From Lentzea cavernae (GTDB lineage Bacteria > Actinomycetota > Actinomycetes > Mycobacteriales > Pseudonocardiaceae): a stretch of DNA of 64,000 nucleotides. This document shows positions 41,803 to 50,844 of the stretch, piece after piece (positions within the stretch are counted from its first letter, which is position 1; each line of letters opens with the position of its first letter). The DNA lies in contig NZ_BNAR01000004.1 in assembly GCF_014653695.1 (NCBI RefSeq), positions 576,645-640,644 on the forward strand, in the 5' to 3' direction. Under the pieces are notes generated by a model. That model was not told the DNA's origin. It searched no databases and was given only the letters and a program-made list of their open reading frames with translations. The position numbers and the translations under genes were made by a program.

Positions 41803-43313
41803 GCGGCGTGTCCTTCCATGACCAGGTCGAGGACCCGGGACTCGTCGATCTCGTCGGCCGGGCCGTCGTGGACGACCTGGCCCTCGCGCACCACCAGGAC
41901 CCGGTCGGCCAGGCCCAGGACCTCCTCGACGTCGCTCGAGACGACGACGACGGCGACACCGGAGTCCGCGAGCGCGCGGATGAGCTCGTAGATCTCGCTG
42001 CGCGCGCCCACGTCGACGCCTCGGGTGGGTTCGTCCAGCAGCAGCACCCGGCACTCCCGCAGCAGCCACCGCGCGAGCACGACCTTCTGCTGGTTGCCGC
42101 CGGACAGCCCGCGCACGACGCGGTCGACGCCCGCCGGGCGGACGTCGAGCGACTCGGTGAGGCTCGTCGCGCGGGCGCGTTCGGCGCGGTCGTCCAGGAA
42201 CCCGAACTTCGCGAACGACGACATCGACGAGACGGTGATGTTGCGGTAGACGGCCTGGTCGAGCAGCAGCCCCTGGCTCTTGCGCTCCTCCGGGCACAAC
42301 CCCATCCCGGCGCGCACGGCGGCGCCCACGCTCCCCCGGCGCAGCTTCCTGCCGTCGACCTCGACCGTGCCCTGGGCCGCCTTGCGCGCGCCGTAGACGG
42401 TTTCGAGGATCTCCGACCGGCCCGACCCGACGAGTCCCGCGAGCCCGACGATCTCACCGGCGTGCACCGTGAGGTCCACGTTCTCGAAGCGGTCACCGTC
42501 GGCGAGTCCGCGCACGGTGAGCACCTCGGGCGCGGCCGGGTCGACCGGCCTGCGCTGCGGGAAGACGTTGTCGATGGCGCGCCCGGTCATCAGCGCGATC
42601 AGGTCCGAGGTCTTCACCTCGCGGGCGGGCAGTCCCGTCGCGACGGTGCGGCCGTCCTTGAGGACGGTCACCCGGTCGCCGATCTCCCTGATCTCCGCGA
42701 GCCGGTGCGAGATGTAGATCACCGCCACCCCCTGGGCGGTGAGCTCCCTGATGATCCCGAACAGGACCCGCACCTCGTCCGGGTCCAGCACGGCCGACGG
42801 CTCGTCCATGATCAGCAGCTGCCCGTCCAGCGACAGCGCCCGCGCCATGCTGACGATCTGCTGGTGCGCCACGGACAACCGGCCGACGTCGCGGTCGGGC
42901 GAGATCTCCGGGTGCCCCAGCCTCTGCAGCAGAGCGCGTGTCCTGCGCCGCGCGTCCGCTCGCCGCGTGAAGCCCGCTGTGGACAGTTCGTGGCCCAGGA
43001 ACACGTTGTCGGCCACCGACAGGCCCGACACGAGGTCGAGCTCCTGGTAGATGGCGGCCACCCCGCTGCGCATCGCGGCGGTCGGGTTGCCGAACGACAC
43101 GACCTCGCCGCGCCAGCGGATCTCGCCCTCGTCGGGCCGGTGCGCGCCGGCCAGCACCTTGATCAAGGTCGACTTGCCGGCGCCGTTCTGCCCGAGCAGG
43201 CAGTGCACCTCGCCCGCGCGGACCTCGAAGTCCACACCGCCCAGGGCCGTCACGCCGGGAAAGCGCTTGATCACGCCCCGGACCGACAGCAGTGCCGCGT
43301 CCGTGCTCACCAT
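41799..43313 (-). CDS. Ribose-type ABC sugar ATPase (two nucleotide-binding domains)
   Basis: 504 residues, RbsA/MglA type. The first domain has Walker A GQNGAGKSTLIK, LSVAHQQIVSMARALS and Walker B LLIMDEPSAVLDP. The second has the divergent loop GLVGSGRSEILE, signature LSGGNQQKVVLARWLL and LLLDEPTRGVDVG. This asymmetry is normal for the family. First gene of the leftward operon, with GGAGG 5 nt before the ATG and a plausible promoter at 43374-43402. Confidence 0.94.
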   Translation of the reverse strand: MVSTDAALLSVRGVIKRFPGVTALGGVDFEVRAGEVHCLLGQNGAGKSTLIKVLAGAHRPDEGEIRWRGEVVSFGNPTAAMRSGVAAIYQELDLVSGLSVADNVFLGHELSTAGFTRRADARRRTRALLQRLGHPEISPDRDVGRLSVAHQQIVSMARALSLDGQLLIMDEPSAVLDPDEVRVLFGIIRELTAQGVAVIYISHRLAEIREIGDRVTVLKDGRTVATGLPAREVKTSDLIALMTGRAIDNVFPQRRPVDPAAPEVLTVRGLADGDRFENVDLTVHAGEIVGLAGLVGSGRSEILETVYGARKAAQGTVEVDGRKLRRGSVGAAVRAGMGLCPEERKSQGLLLDQAVYRNITVSSMSSFAKFGFLDDRAERARATSLTESLDVRPAGVDRVVRGLSGGNQQKVVLARWLLRECRVLLLDEPTRGVDVGARSEIYELIRALADSGVAVVVVSSDVEEVLGLADRVLVVREGQVVHDGPADEIDESRVLDLVMEGHAA

Positions 43314-43373
43314 TGAGTCCTCCGAGGCCCGGCAACCGTTGTGCCGGAAGGAAATCCTGTCCTGAGGACTGCA

Positions 43374-43402
43374 AAGCTAATGAGCCGGATTTGTCCTTAC
43401 AA
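43374..43402 (-). promoter_or_regulatory. Promoter of the ribose-type sugar operon
   Basis: On the - strand TTGTAA (43402-43397), 17-bp spacer, TAGCTT (43379-43374), predicting a start near 43367 and a leader of about 54 nt before the ATPase ATG. Confidence 0.6.
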
Positions 43403-43433
43403 GATGGTCGGGGTGGCACATATCGGCCATCTT
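43401..43433. promoter_or_regulatory. 10-bp inverted repeat upstream of the sugar operon
   Basis: AAGATGGTCG and CGGCCATCTT, 9 of 10 positions complementary, separated by 13 nt and touching the -35. Either an operator or the terminator of the small membrane-protein gene that ends at 43463. Confidence 0.45.
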
Positions 43434-43462
43434 CGGCCTTGACCGGAGGGCTCTCGTCGGCA

Positions 43463-43654
43463 TCAGCGCCGGCGGTGCTCCACGACCAGACCGGCACCGC
43501 ACAGCAGCACCAGGAAGCCGAACACGATCCCCACGGCGGTGAGGCCGGCGAGGGACGCGGCCGCGTTGCAGAGCGCGGTCACGACCAGCGCGGTCCACAG
43601 CAGGGGGCGGCGGTGTCGTGCCTGGGAGTTCGTCGCGATCTCGTTGTTCGTCAT
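43463..43654 (-). CDS. Small two-helix membrane protein
   Basis: 63 residues, not recognised. A short hydrophilic N-terminus, then one or two close TM segments (LLWTALVVTALCNAAASLAG, VGIVFGFLVLLCGAGLVV) and a basic end HRRR. TAGCGT (43667-43662) ends 8 nt before the ATG and no ribosome site is visible, so the gene is probably leaderless. It stands alone between the sugar operon and the ketosynthase gene. Confidence 0.65.
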   Translation of the reverse strand: MTNNEIATNSQARHRRPLLWTALVVTALCNAAASLAGLTAVGIVFGFLVLLCGAGLVVEHRRR

Positions 43655-43742
43655 GGTGAGAACGCTAGTGACGACGTGGCTCTCGGAGGATCCCCTGAGC
43701 TGCCCGGTCGTGGGTGGAGCAGGCTCCACCCACGGCGGCACG

Positions 43743-44903
43743 TCAGGCGGGCGGCGCCAGCACGACCACGGAGTTGTGGCCGCCCATGCCGAGCGAGGAC
43801 TTGATCGTGAGACCGTCGCGCAGAGGGGTGGGGCCGTCGAGCAGCCGCGGGTGCCCCGACGCGACCACCGGTGGCGCGGGGATGATCCCGCTGTCGTACG
43901 CCATCGCGGTCACCGCGACCTCGATCGCCGAGGCCGCGCCCTGGCAGTGCCCCGTCATCGGCTTCACGGAGTAGACCCCGGTGTCCGGTCCGAAGAGCTG
44001 TTCGAGCACCGCGGCCTCGGCCGTGTCGCACTGGGCCGTGCCCGGACCGTGCGCGTTGAGGTAGCGGACGTCGGCCGCGCTCACCGCGGCGTTGTCCAGG
44101 GCGTCGGTGAAGCAGGCGGTGATCTGGTCGAGCCCCGGGTCGATCGACGTCACGTGGTAGGCGTCGTGCGACATCGCGCCGCCGAGGGTGCGGGCGTAGG
44201 GGTTCTTGGCGTCGCGCGACAGGACGAACGCCACCGAGGCCTCGCCCATCACGAACCCCCGGCTGCCCTCCTGGAACGGCCGGCAGGCGTCGAGCGGCTC
44301 CGCGTCCACGATCGCCACGCCGAGCCGCACGAAGTGGGAGACGTTCTCGGGGGTGAGGGACAGATCCGTCGCCACGAACACGACGTCGTCGACGATTCCG
44401 GCGTCCAGCCAGGCCTTGGCCGTGATCAGTCCGGCGTTGCCCGACGCGCACATCGCCGAGACGTTCATCGCGGGCCCGTGGAAACCGTATTCCTGCATGA
44501 ACGTCGACATCGGCGTGGACGGCATCAACGCCAGGTAGTCGTGCACCGGCAACCGGCCACCGCGCGTGACGTAGAAGTCGCGCCACAGGTCGACCTCGCC
44601 GAGCACGACCGCGTGCAGCAGGCCCACCCGGCGGCCGGGGGTCCACCCGCGTCTGCCCGCGTCCTCGACGGCCTCCCTGGCCGCCGAGCGCATCGCCTGG
44701 GCGAACCGGCTCGGCCCGTCCGCCGGATCACCGCCCTCGCCCACGCACGCGGCCCAGACGGTGTCACCCGGGAACCGGCCGAGCTCGGGGACGATCGACG
44801 CCGCGGGCTTGCCGCTGAGCAGACCCTCCCAGAGCGACGCACGGTTCCACCCGTAGGCGCTGACCACGCCAATTCCGCAGATACCTACACCTAGAGCGAC
44901 CAC
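43743..44903 (-). CDS. Orphan beta-ketoacyl synthase
   Basis: 386-residue KAS-II/FabF-like condensing enzyme with complete N and C halves. Catalytic Cys 152 lies in NVSAMCASGNAG, His 285 in NAHGPGTAQCD and His 319 in KPMTGHCQGAAS. The Cys context SAMCASGN differs from the usual DTACSS/DTACAT. No acyl carrier protein, chain-length factor, reductase or other polyketide gene is nearby, so it works with carriers encoded elsewhere or has a special acyl product. The GTG start has GGGGAG upstream. It is divergent from the c-di-GMP gene. Confidence 0.88.
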   Translation of the reverse strand: MVALGVGICGIGVVSAYGWNRASLWEGLLSGKPAASIVPELGRFPGDTVWAACVGEGGDPADGPSRFAQAMRSAAREAVEDAGRRGWTPGRRVGLLHAVVLGEVDLWRDFYVTRGGRLPVHDYLALMPSTPMSTFMQEYGFHGPAMNVSAMCASGNAGLITAKAWLDAGIVDDVVFVATDLSLTPENVSHFVRLGVAIVDAEPLDACRPFQEGSRGFVMGEASVAFVLSRDAKNPYARTLGGAMSHDAYHVTSIDPGLDQITACFTDALDNAAVSAADVRYLNAHGPGTAQCDTAEAAVLEQLFGPDTGVYSVKPMTGHCQGAASAIEVAVTAMAYDSGIIPAPPVVASGHPRLLDGPTPLRDGLTIKSSLGMGGHNSVVVLAPPA

Positions 44904-45109
44904 ATCCAGCTCCCCTCACCCCGAGGGTCGACACCTATTAGAGTGAGGATAACGGTGTAAACCAACTCTCGGTAACACAATGATCGTCCACAGTAGACTC
45001 AGGAGAGTGGGCCCTGATCATCGGCCGGTCTCGGCGACCCGATATAACGGCACACCATGTTCACGCCAGACGGATGCGCCGCTGGTCGACTGTGTAGTAG
45101 GACTTCCCG

Positions 45110-47869
45110 ATGGTCACACCACCGCGGTCCCCGGATGACGCCGGATCGGGGTACCAGGACGTGAGCGGCCTGATCGGTGACGCCGAGTTCGACCACGAGC
45201 TGCTGGTCGACCTCGCGCTCTCGGTCGGCGCCGCCGTCGTGTGGTGGCTCGACCTCGGCTCCGACCAGCTCGGCTGGAAGCCCGGACTCGACGCGGTGAT
45301 CGGCGTGCCCGGAGCGGACGACGACACCGTGCGCACCCGGCTGACCGAGCTGATCGCCCCGCTGACCGTGGCCGCGAAGGCCGCGCCGGCGTGGCAGGAC
45401 TTCGAGCTGGAGCAGTCCCTCGAGTCCCCGGTGGGCACGCGCTGGCTGCAGTTCCGCGCCCGCGTCTCGACCCACGACTCGGCGCGCGCCCTGGTCGGCG
45501 TCGTCGCCGACGTCACCCGGCGGCACGTCCAGCAGCAGGAGCTCGCGGACCTCGCCGACCGCTACCGGCTGCTGGTCGACCTCGCGCCCGAGGCGATCGT
45601 GGTGCACGAGTCCGGGCTGCTCGTGTACGCGAACCCGGCGGCGGTCGAGTTCGTGCGGGCGCAGTCCGAGGCCGACCTCCTCGGGCGGCCGATCACCGAC
45701 TTCGTGCACCCGGACTCGGCGCCGGAGATGCTGCGGCGGATCGCGAAGCTCACCGAGCCCGGCGCGACGAGCGACCCGTCGGACGCCGTGCTCGTCCGGT
45801 TCGACGGCGGCACCACCGACATCGAGTCGGTCTCGGTGCGCACGACGTGGGAGGGCAAGCCGGCGTTCCAGGTGATCATGCGGGACGTCACCGAGCAGAA
45901 GGCGGCCGCGGCGGCCCTGCGTTACCAGGCCGCGCTGGCCGAGCACGTGAGCGACGCGCTCATCGGCACCACCTCCGACGCCGTCGTGACGGCCTGGAAC
46001 CGCAGCGCGGAGAAGGTCTACGGCCGGCGTGCGATCGAGGCGATCGGACGCCCCATCGCGGAGGTCGTGGGCGCGCCGCTGGACCCGGTCGCCGTGCTGG
46101 AGGCGGGCGGTGTGGTCGACGCCGTGCACCGGCGCGCCGACGGCAGCGCGCTGGCGATGCGGGTGTCCGCAGCCCGGATGGACGACGGCTACGTGCTGAT
46201 CTGCGCGGACGAGACCGCCCGCCGGCGGGCCGAGCACCACTTCACGGCCGTGGTCGCCGCCATCGAGGAGGGCGTGCTCGTCGTCGGCAGCACCGGCCTC
46301 GTCGAGTCGGTCAACCCCGCCGCCGAACGGATCCTCGGCGTGCGCGCGCAGGAGGTGATCGGGCAGCCGGCGGCGCTGGCCGAACTGCACGACGAGTCCG
46401 GCCAGCCCGTCCCGCAGGAGCAGTACTCGTCGGCCATCACCCGCGCCACCGGCAGGGCGCAGCACGGCCGGATCCTCCGCTCGCTGCGCCCCGACGGCAG
46501 CCACGTCTGGCTGTCGCTGAGCGCCCGCGCGCTCTCCCCGGACGGCATGCTGCCGTCCGCGACGGTCGTGTCGTTCACCGACATCACCGAACGCCGCATG
46601 ATCGACAGCCAGCTGGAGCACGAGGCGACGCACGACGCGTTGACCGGCCTGTGCAACCGCACGGTGACGATCAACCGGCTCAGTCCCGCCGCGCGCACCC
46701 ACCGCTCCGGCCTCACCGCCGTGCTGTTCATCGACCTCGACAAGTTCAAGGTCATCAACGACTCCCTCGGCCACAGCACCGGCGACGAGGTGCTGCGCGT
46801 GGTCGGCACGAGGCTCAGCCGCAGCGCCCGCCGCGGCGACGTCGTGGGCAGGCTCGGCGGCGACGAGTTCACCGTCATCGCCTACGGCGTGACAGGCCCC
46901 GACGAGGCGACCGCGCTCGCGGACCACGTCCGCGCGGAGCTCAACCGCCCGATCTCGGTCGACGGCCGGAAACTGCACGTCGACGCCAGCGTCGGCATCG
47001 TGCTCGCCGAGGCGGGCGACCCCCGCGGCGGCGCCGACCTGCTCCGCGACGCCGACCTCGCGATGTACCAGGCGAAGACCAGGGGCCGCGGCCGCATCGC
47101 GTTCTTCGACGTGGAGCTGCGCGACAGCATCCAGCGCCGCCTGCAGCTGGAACAGGACCTGCGCACCGCACCCCTGAGCGACCAGCTCTGGCTCGCCTAC
47201 CAGCCGATCGTCGACCTGCGCACCGACCGGCGCACCGCCGTCGAGGGCCTGCTGCGCTGGACGCACCCGCGCTACGGCCTCATCTCCCCCGGCGAGTTCA
47301 TCACGCTCGCCGAGGAGAGCGACCTCATCAACATCGTCGGCGCCCACATGCTGCACACCGCCACCCGCGAGATCGCCGACCTGGCCCCGGACCTCGAGCT
47401 GACGGTGAACCTGTCGGCCCGCCAGCTCGACGACCCGTGGCTCGTGTCCGCCGTCCGGCACGCCACCCACAAGGCGGGCCTCGACCCCAGCTCGCTGTGC
47501 CTGGAGATCACCGAGAGCGCCCTCACCCGCGACCCGGCCCTGGCCGCCCGCACGCTCGCGGCACTGCGCGACCTCGGCGTGAAGCTGGCCATCGACGACT
47601 TCGGCACCGGCTACTCCTCCCTCGCCCAGCTGCTCACCCTGCCGCTGGACACGCTCAAGATCGACCGCTCGTTCACCACGGGGCTCGGCCGGTCCGACGA
47701 GGCGGAGGCGATCGTGACGAGCATCGTCGCGATGGCGCACGCGGTGGACATGACGGTGATCGCCGAGGGGGTCGAGCAGGTCGAGCAGCTGGAGATCCTG
47801 CGGACCCTCGGGTGCGACCAGGCGCAGGGGTTCCTGCTGGGACGACCGGTGCCGCTGGCGGACCTGTGA
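45110..47869 (+). CDS. PAS-GGDEF-EAL c-di-GMP signalling protein
   Basis: 919 residues, no TM helices, cytoplasmic. Three or four PAS-like domains occupy about 20-490 (for example LLVDLAPEAIVVHESGLLVY, VVAAIEEGVLVVGSTGLVES). The GGDEF domain has an intact RLGGDEF near 583 with an RxxD inhibitory site (RRGD) five residues before it. The EAL domain starts near 710 with EGL in place of EAL but keeps NLSARQL, LEITESAL, DDFGTGYSSL, LKIDRSF and AEGVEQ, so phosphodiesterase activity is likely. It makes and/or degrades c-di-GMP, which controls development in actinomycetes. AGGA precedes the ATG. Confidence 0.92.
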   Translation: MVTPPRSPDDAGSGYQDVSGLIGDAEFDHELLVDLALSVGAAVVWWLDLGSDQLGWKPGLDAVIGVPGADDDTVRTRLTELIAPLTVAAKAAPAWQDFELEQSLESPVGTRWLQFRARVSTHDSARALVGVVADVTRRHVQQQELADLADRYRLLVDLAPEAIVVHESGLLVYANPAAVEFVRAQSEADLLGRPITDFVHPDSAPEMLRRIAKLTEPGATSDPSDAVLVRFDGGTTDIESVSVRTTWEGKPAFQVIMRDVTEQKAAAAALRYQAALAEHVSDALIGTTSDAVVTAWNRSAEKVYGRRAIEAIGRPIAEVVGAPLDPVAVLEAGGVVDAVHRRADGSALAMRVSAARMDDGYVLICADETARRRAEHHFTAVVAAIEEGVLVVGSTGLVESVNPAAERILGVRAQEVIGQPAALAELHDESGQPVPQEQYSSAITRATGRAQHGRILRSLRPDGSHVWLSLSARALSPDGMLPSATVVSFTDITERRMIDSQLEHEATHDALTGLCNRTVTINRLSPAARTHRSGLTAVLFIDLDKFKVINDSLGHSTGDEVLRVVGTRLSRSARRGDVVGRLGGDEFTVIAYGVTGPDEATALADHVRAELNRPISVDGRKLHVDASVGIVLAEAGDPRGGADLLRDADLAMYQAKTRGRGRIAFFDVELRDSIQRRLQLEQDLRTAPLSDQLWLAYQPIVDLRTDRRTAVEGLLRWTHPRYGLISPGEFITLAEESDLINIVGAHMLHTATREIADLAPDLELTVNLSARQLDDPWLVSAVRHATHKAGLDPSSLCLEITESALTRDPALAARTLAALRDLGVKLAIDDFGTGYSSLAQLLTLPLDTLKIDRSFTTGLGRSDEAEAIVTSIVAMAHAVDMTVIAEGVEQVEQLEILRTLGCDQAQGFLLGRPVPLADL

Positions 47870-47872
47870 GCC

Positions 47873-47930
47873 CGTGGCCGGGTGAAGTCGTGGCCGGGTG
47901 AAGTCGTGGCCGCGTGACGTCGTGGCCGGG
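47873..47930. repeat. 16-bp tandem repeat
   Basis: Units CGTGGCCGGGTGAAGT at 47873 and 47889 are identical. A third at 47905 has two changes, and a partial copy starts at 47921. The array begins 3 nt past the stop codon of the GGDEF-EAL gene. Confidence 0.88.
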
Positions 47931-48081
47931 TCGGCAGGAACGGACTCTGGTGTGAGCTGACCGTGAGTTCTGCGGCCGAACGGTCTCCTGTGCCGGAACG
48001 TGAGCACTAGTAGCGTCCCGCAGGTGACACGACTGCTCAGCGTCGCGCTGTCGTTACTTCCTGCGGACCGGCCTGCGCGTT

Positions 48082-48093
48082 GACAACGTTGTC
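48082..48093. promoter_or_regulatory. LacI-type operator upstream of GH92
   Basis: GACAACGTTGTC, a 12-bp perfect palindrome with a central CG, 30 bp before the GH92 start. It fits the TGACAACGTTGTCA-like sites of LacI regulators but differs from the ATGTAAGCGCTTACAT operators at 18.5 kb, so a different regulator should bind it. Confidence 0.75.
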
Positions 48094-48122
48094 TTCCCTG
48101 CCTGACGAGGAGAGGAAGGTCG

Positions 48123-50840
48123 ATGCTCGGCTCCCTGCACCGACGCGCCAGACACCCGATTCCGCTGGCGGTCGCCGGTCTGCTGATCGCAGGTCTGGTC
48201 ACCGCGACCCCGGCGTCCGCCGCACCGGCGGCGCTCGCCCTGACACAACACGTCAACCCGTTCATCGGCACCGACAACAGCAACTCGCCCAACCCCGTTC
48301 CCGGTGGCGCGGGCGGCAGCACCTACCCCGGCGCCGTGGTGCCGTTCGGCATGGTGCAGTTCAGCCCGGACACCCCGACCGCCTCGCCGTCGGGCTACCG
48401 CTACAGCGACACCAAGATCGAGGAGTTCAGCCTCACCCACTTCAACGGCGCGGGCTGTCCCAACAACGAGGACCTCGGCATCCTCCCGGTCACCGGCACC
48501 CTGGCCACCTCCCCCGGGACCAACTGGACGGGGTACGCGGGCACCTACACGAAGGCCAGCGAGTCGGCCGCCCCCGGCTACTACAAGAACCGGCTCGACA
48601 CCTACAACACCGGCGTGGAGCTGAGCGCGACCAAGCGCACCGGGTTCATGAAGCTCACCTATCCGAGCACCGCCACGGCCAGGGTGCTGATCAACAGCAG
48701 CCGCAGCGCCACGGGCAACCGCAACGGGTCGATCGCGATCAACGGCAGCCAGCTCACCGGGACGTTCACCGGCGGCGGGTTCTGCGGGGCGTCCAAGACC
48801 TACCCGCTGCACTACGCCATCCAGTTCGACCGCGCGCCGACCGGGTTCGGCACGTGGCTGGGCGGCACGGTGACGGCCGGGTCCGCGAGCACCAGCGGGG
48901 TGAACTCGGGTGGTTACGTCACGTTCGACACGTCCGCGAACCCCGTGGTGCAGCTGAAGGTCGGTGTCTCGTTCGTCAGCATCGCGGGGGCGCAGGCGAA
49001 CCTCGCGGCCGAGAGTCCCGGCTTCGACTTCGCGGGTATCAGGGCGGCCGCCGACACCGCGTGGAACGACGTGCTGAACAAGGTGCAGGCGACAGGTGGT
49101 TCCGCCGCTGACCTGCAGAAGTTCTACACGGCGCTGTACCGGGTGTTCCAGAACCCGAACATCGCCAGCGACGTCAACGGCCAGTACCGCGGGTTCGACC
49201 AGACCGTGCGCACGGCGTCGCACACCGTCTACCAGAACTACTCCGGCTGGGACATCTACCGGTCGTGGGCGTCGCTGATAGCCCTGCTCGCGCCCGCGGA
49301 ATCCAGTGACATAGCCAAGTCCATGGTGCTCGACGGGCAGCAGGGCGGGTTGCTGCCGAAGTGGTCGCACAACAGCAACGAGCACTTCGTGATGAACGGC
49401 GATCCCGGCCCGATCGTCGTGTCGAGCCTCTACGCGTTCGGGGTGCGCGGGTTCGACACCACCGCCGCGCTCGCGTTGATGGACAAGAGCTCCAACGGCG
49501 GCACGACGCAGGGCCAGGCGATCCGCGGCCGCCAGTCCGGGTACCTCAGCAGGCACTACATCACCGAGGACCCGTCGGACTCGCTCGAGTACTCGGCGTC
49601 CGACTTCGCCGTCGCCCAGTTCGCGCGGGCCGTGGGCGACACGGCGAAGTACAACACCTACATGACCCGCGCGCAGTGGTGGGCCAACGTCTACAACCCC
49701 GAGTCCGGTTACGTGCAGAAGCGCAACGCCGACGGCTCGTGGGCGTGGCCGGTGACCCCGGCGAGCCCGAGCGGCTACACCGAGGGCAACGCGTCGCAGT
49801 ACACGTGGATGGTGCCGTACAACTTCGGCGGCCTGATCAACCTGATGGGCGGTCCGAAGACGGCGGTCCAGCGCCTCGACCACCACTTCACGCAGCTCAA
49901 CGGCGGGCTGAGCCAGCCGTACTTCTACATCGGCAACGAACCCGAGCACGGCGTGCCGTGGGCGTACCACTACGCCGCCTACCCGCAGGGCACGAGCGCG
50001 GCCGTGCGGCGGGTGATGACCGAGTCGTTCACGACGGCCGCCGGCGGGCTGCCCGGCAACGACGACCTCGGCGCCACCTCGGCGTGGTACGTCTGGTCCG
50101 CCATGGGGCTGTACCCGCCCACGCCCGGTGCGGACGTGCTCGCGTTGCACGGCCCGCTGTTCCCGTCGGTCACCATCACCAGGCTTTCGGGCACGCTGCA
50201 GATCAACGGCACGGGTGCCGGCCCGTCCGCCCAGTACGTGCAGGGCTTCAACCGCAACGGGGTGGCCTCGACGCGCACCTGGTTGCGGTACGGGGACATC
50301 TCCGGCACCGCGACGCTCAACTTCACCATGGGCTCCTCGCCCAGCACGTGGGGTACGAACGCGGCGGACGTGCCACCGTCCTACAACGACGGTTTCACTC
50401 CCCCGCCCGCTGCCCCGAACCTCGGTACCAACCTCGCGCTCGGCAAGGCCGCCACGGCGTCCACGCCCTGCAACGCGAACGAGGCGGCGGCCAAGGCGTT
50501 CGACGGCGGTCTGGGCGGCAAGTGGTGCTCCCTGGCCACCGGGACGAAGTTCCTCCAGGTGGACCTCGGCTCGACGCAGAACGTCGGGTCGTTCGTCTTG
50601 AAGCACGCGGGACTCGGCGGTGAGAGCACGGGTTACAACACCGGCGCGTACAACGTCCAGACGTCGGTCGACGGCACGAACTGGACCACGGTCGTGAACG
50701 TGTCGTCGGTACGGGCGAGCCGTGCGCACCACCCGATCACCCAACGGCAGGCGCGGTACGTCCGGCTGAACGTCACCACGCCGGCGAACAACGGCAACAC
50801 CGCGGCGCGGATCTACGAGTTCGAGGTTTACGCCAGTTAG
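48123..50840 (+). CDS. Secreted GH92 alpha-mannosidase with F5/8-type CBM
   Basis: 905 residues. A signal peptide (about 1-33, ending PASAAPA) is followed by an N-terminal beta-sandwich (HVNPFIGTDNSNSPN, YPGAVVPFGMVQFSPDT). The (alpha/alpha)6 domain carries GH92 motifs SLTHFNGAGCPNNEDLG, FDQTVRTASHTVYQNYSGWD, GNEPEHGVPWAYHYAAYPQG and GLPGNDDLGATSAWYVWSAM. The last 135 residues are a discoidin/F5-8 carbohydrate-binding module. Calcium-dependent exo-alpha-mannosidase on mannans or N-glycans outside the cell. GAGGAGAGGAAGG lies upstream, and the operator at 48082 implies LacI control. Confidence 0.94.
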   Translation: MLGSLHRRARHPIPLAVAGLLIAGLVTATPASAAPAALALTQHVNPFIGTDNSNSPNPVPGGAGGSTYPGAVVPFGMVQFSPDTPTASPSGYRYSDTKIEEFSLTHFNGAGCPNNEDLGILPVTGTLATSPGTNWTGYAGTYTKASESAAPGYYKNRLDTYNTGVELSATKRTGFMKLTYPSTATARVLINSSRSATGNRNGSIAINGSQLTGTFTGGGFCGASKTYPLHYAIQFDRAPTGFGTWLGGTVTAGSASTSGVNSGGYVTFDTSANPVVQLKVGVSFVSIAGAQANLAAESPGFDFAGIRAAADTAWNDVLNKVQATGGSAADLQKFYTALYRVFQNPNIASDVNGQYRGFDQTVRTASHTVYQNYSGWDIYRSWASLIALLAPAESSDIAKSMVLDGQQGGLLPKWSHNSNEHFVMNGDPGPIVVSSLYAFGVRGFDTTAALALMDKSSNGGTTQGQAIRGRQSGYLSRHYITEDPSDSLEYSASDFAVAQFARAVGDTAKYNTYMTRAQWWANVYNPESGYVQKRNADGSWAWPVTPASPSGYTEGNASQYTWMVPYNFGGLINLMGGPKTAVQRLDHHFTQLNGGLSQPYFYIGNEPEHGVPWAYHYAAYPQGTSAAVRRVMTESFTTAAGGLPGNDDLGATSAWYVWSAMGLYPPTPGADVLALHGPLFPSVTITRLSGTLQINGTGAGPSAQYVQGFNRNGVASTRTWLRYGDISGTATLNFTMGSSPSTWGTNAADVPPSYNDGFTPPPAAPNLGTNLALGKAATASTPCNANEAAAKAFDGGLGGKWCSLATGTKFLQVDLGSTQNVGSFVLKHAGLGGESTGYNTGAYNVQTSVDGTNWTTVVNVSSVRASRAHHPITQRQARYVRLNVTTPANNGNTAARIYEFEVYAS

Positions 50841-50844
50841 CGGA

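Noticed and set aside
43743..44903. The ketosynthase as a sign of a polyketide cluster.
   Set aside because: Neighbours are a tiny membrane protein, a sugar operon and a c-di-GMP enzyme. No carrier, reductase, tailoring or export gene is present.
44955..44981. GTGTAAACC and GGTAACAC as an inverted repeat between the ketosynthase and GGDEF genes.
   Set aside because: The arms differ by an insertion and are not symmetric enough to defend as an operator.
44999..48322. An open frame of 1107 codons on the - strand opposite the GGDEF-EAL and GH92 genes.
   Set aside because: Composition is Arg/Gly/Val/His-rich without motifs. It lies opposite two genes with clear domains and is an artefact of GC-rich third positions.
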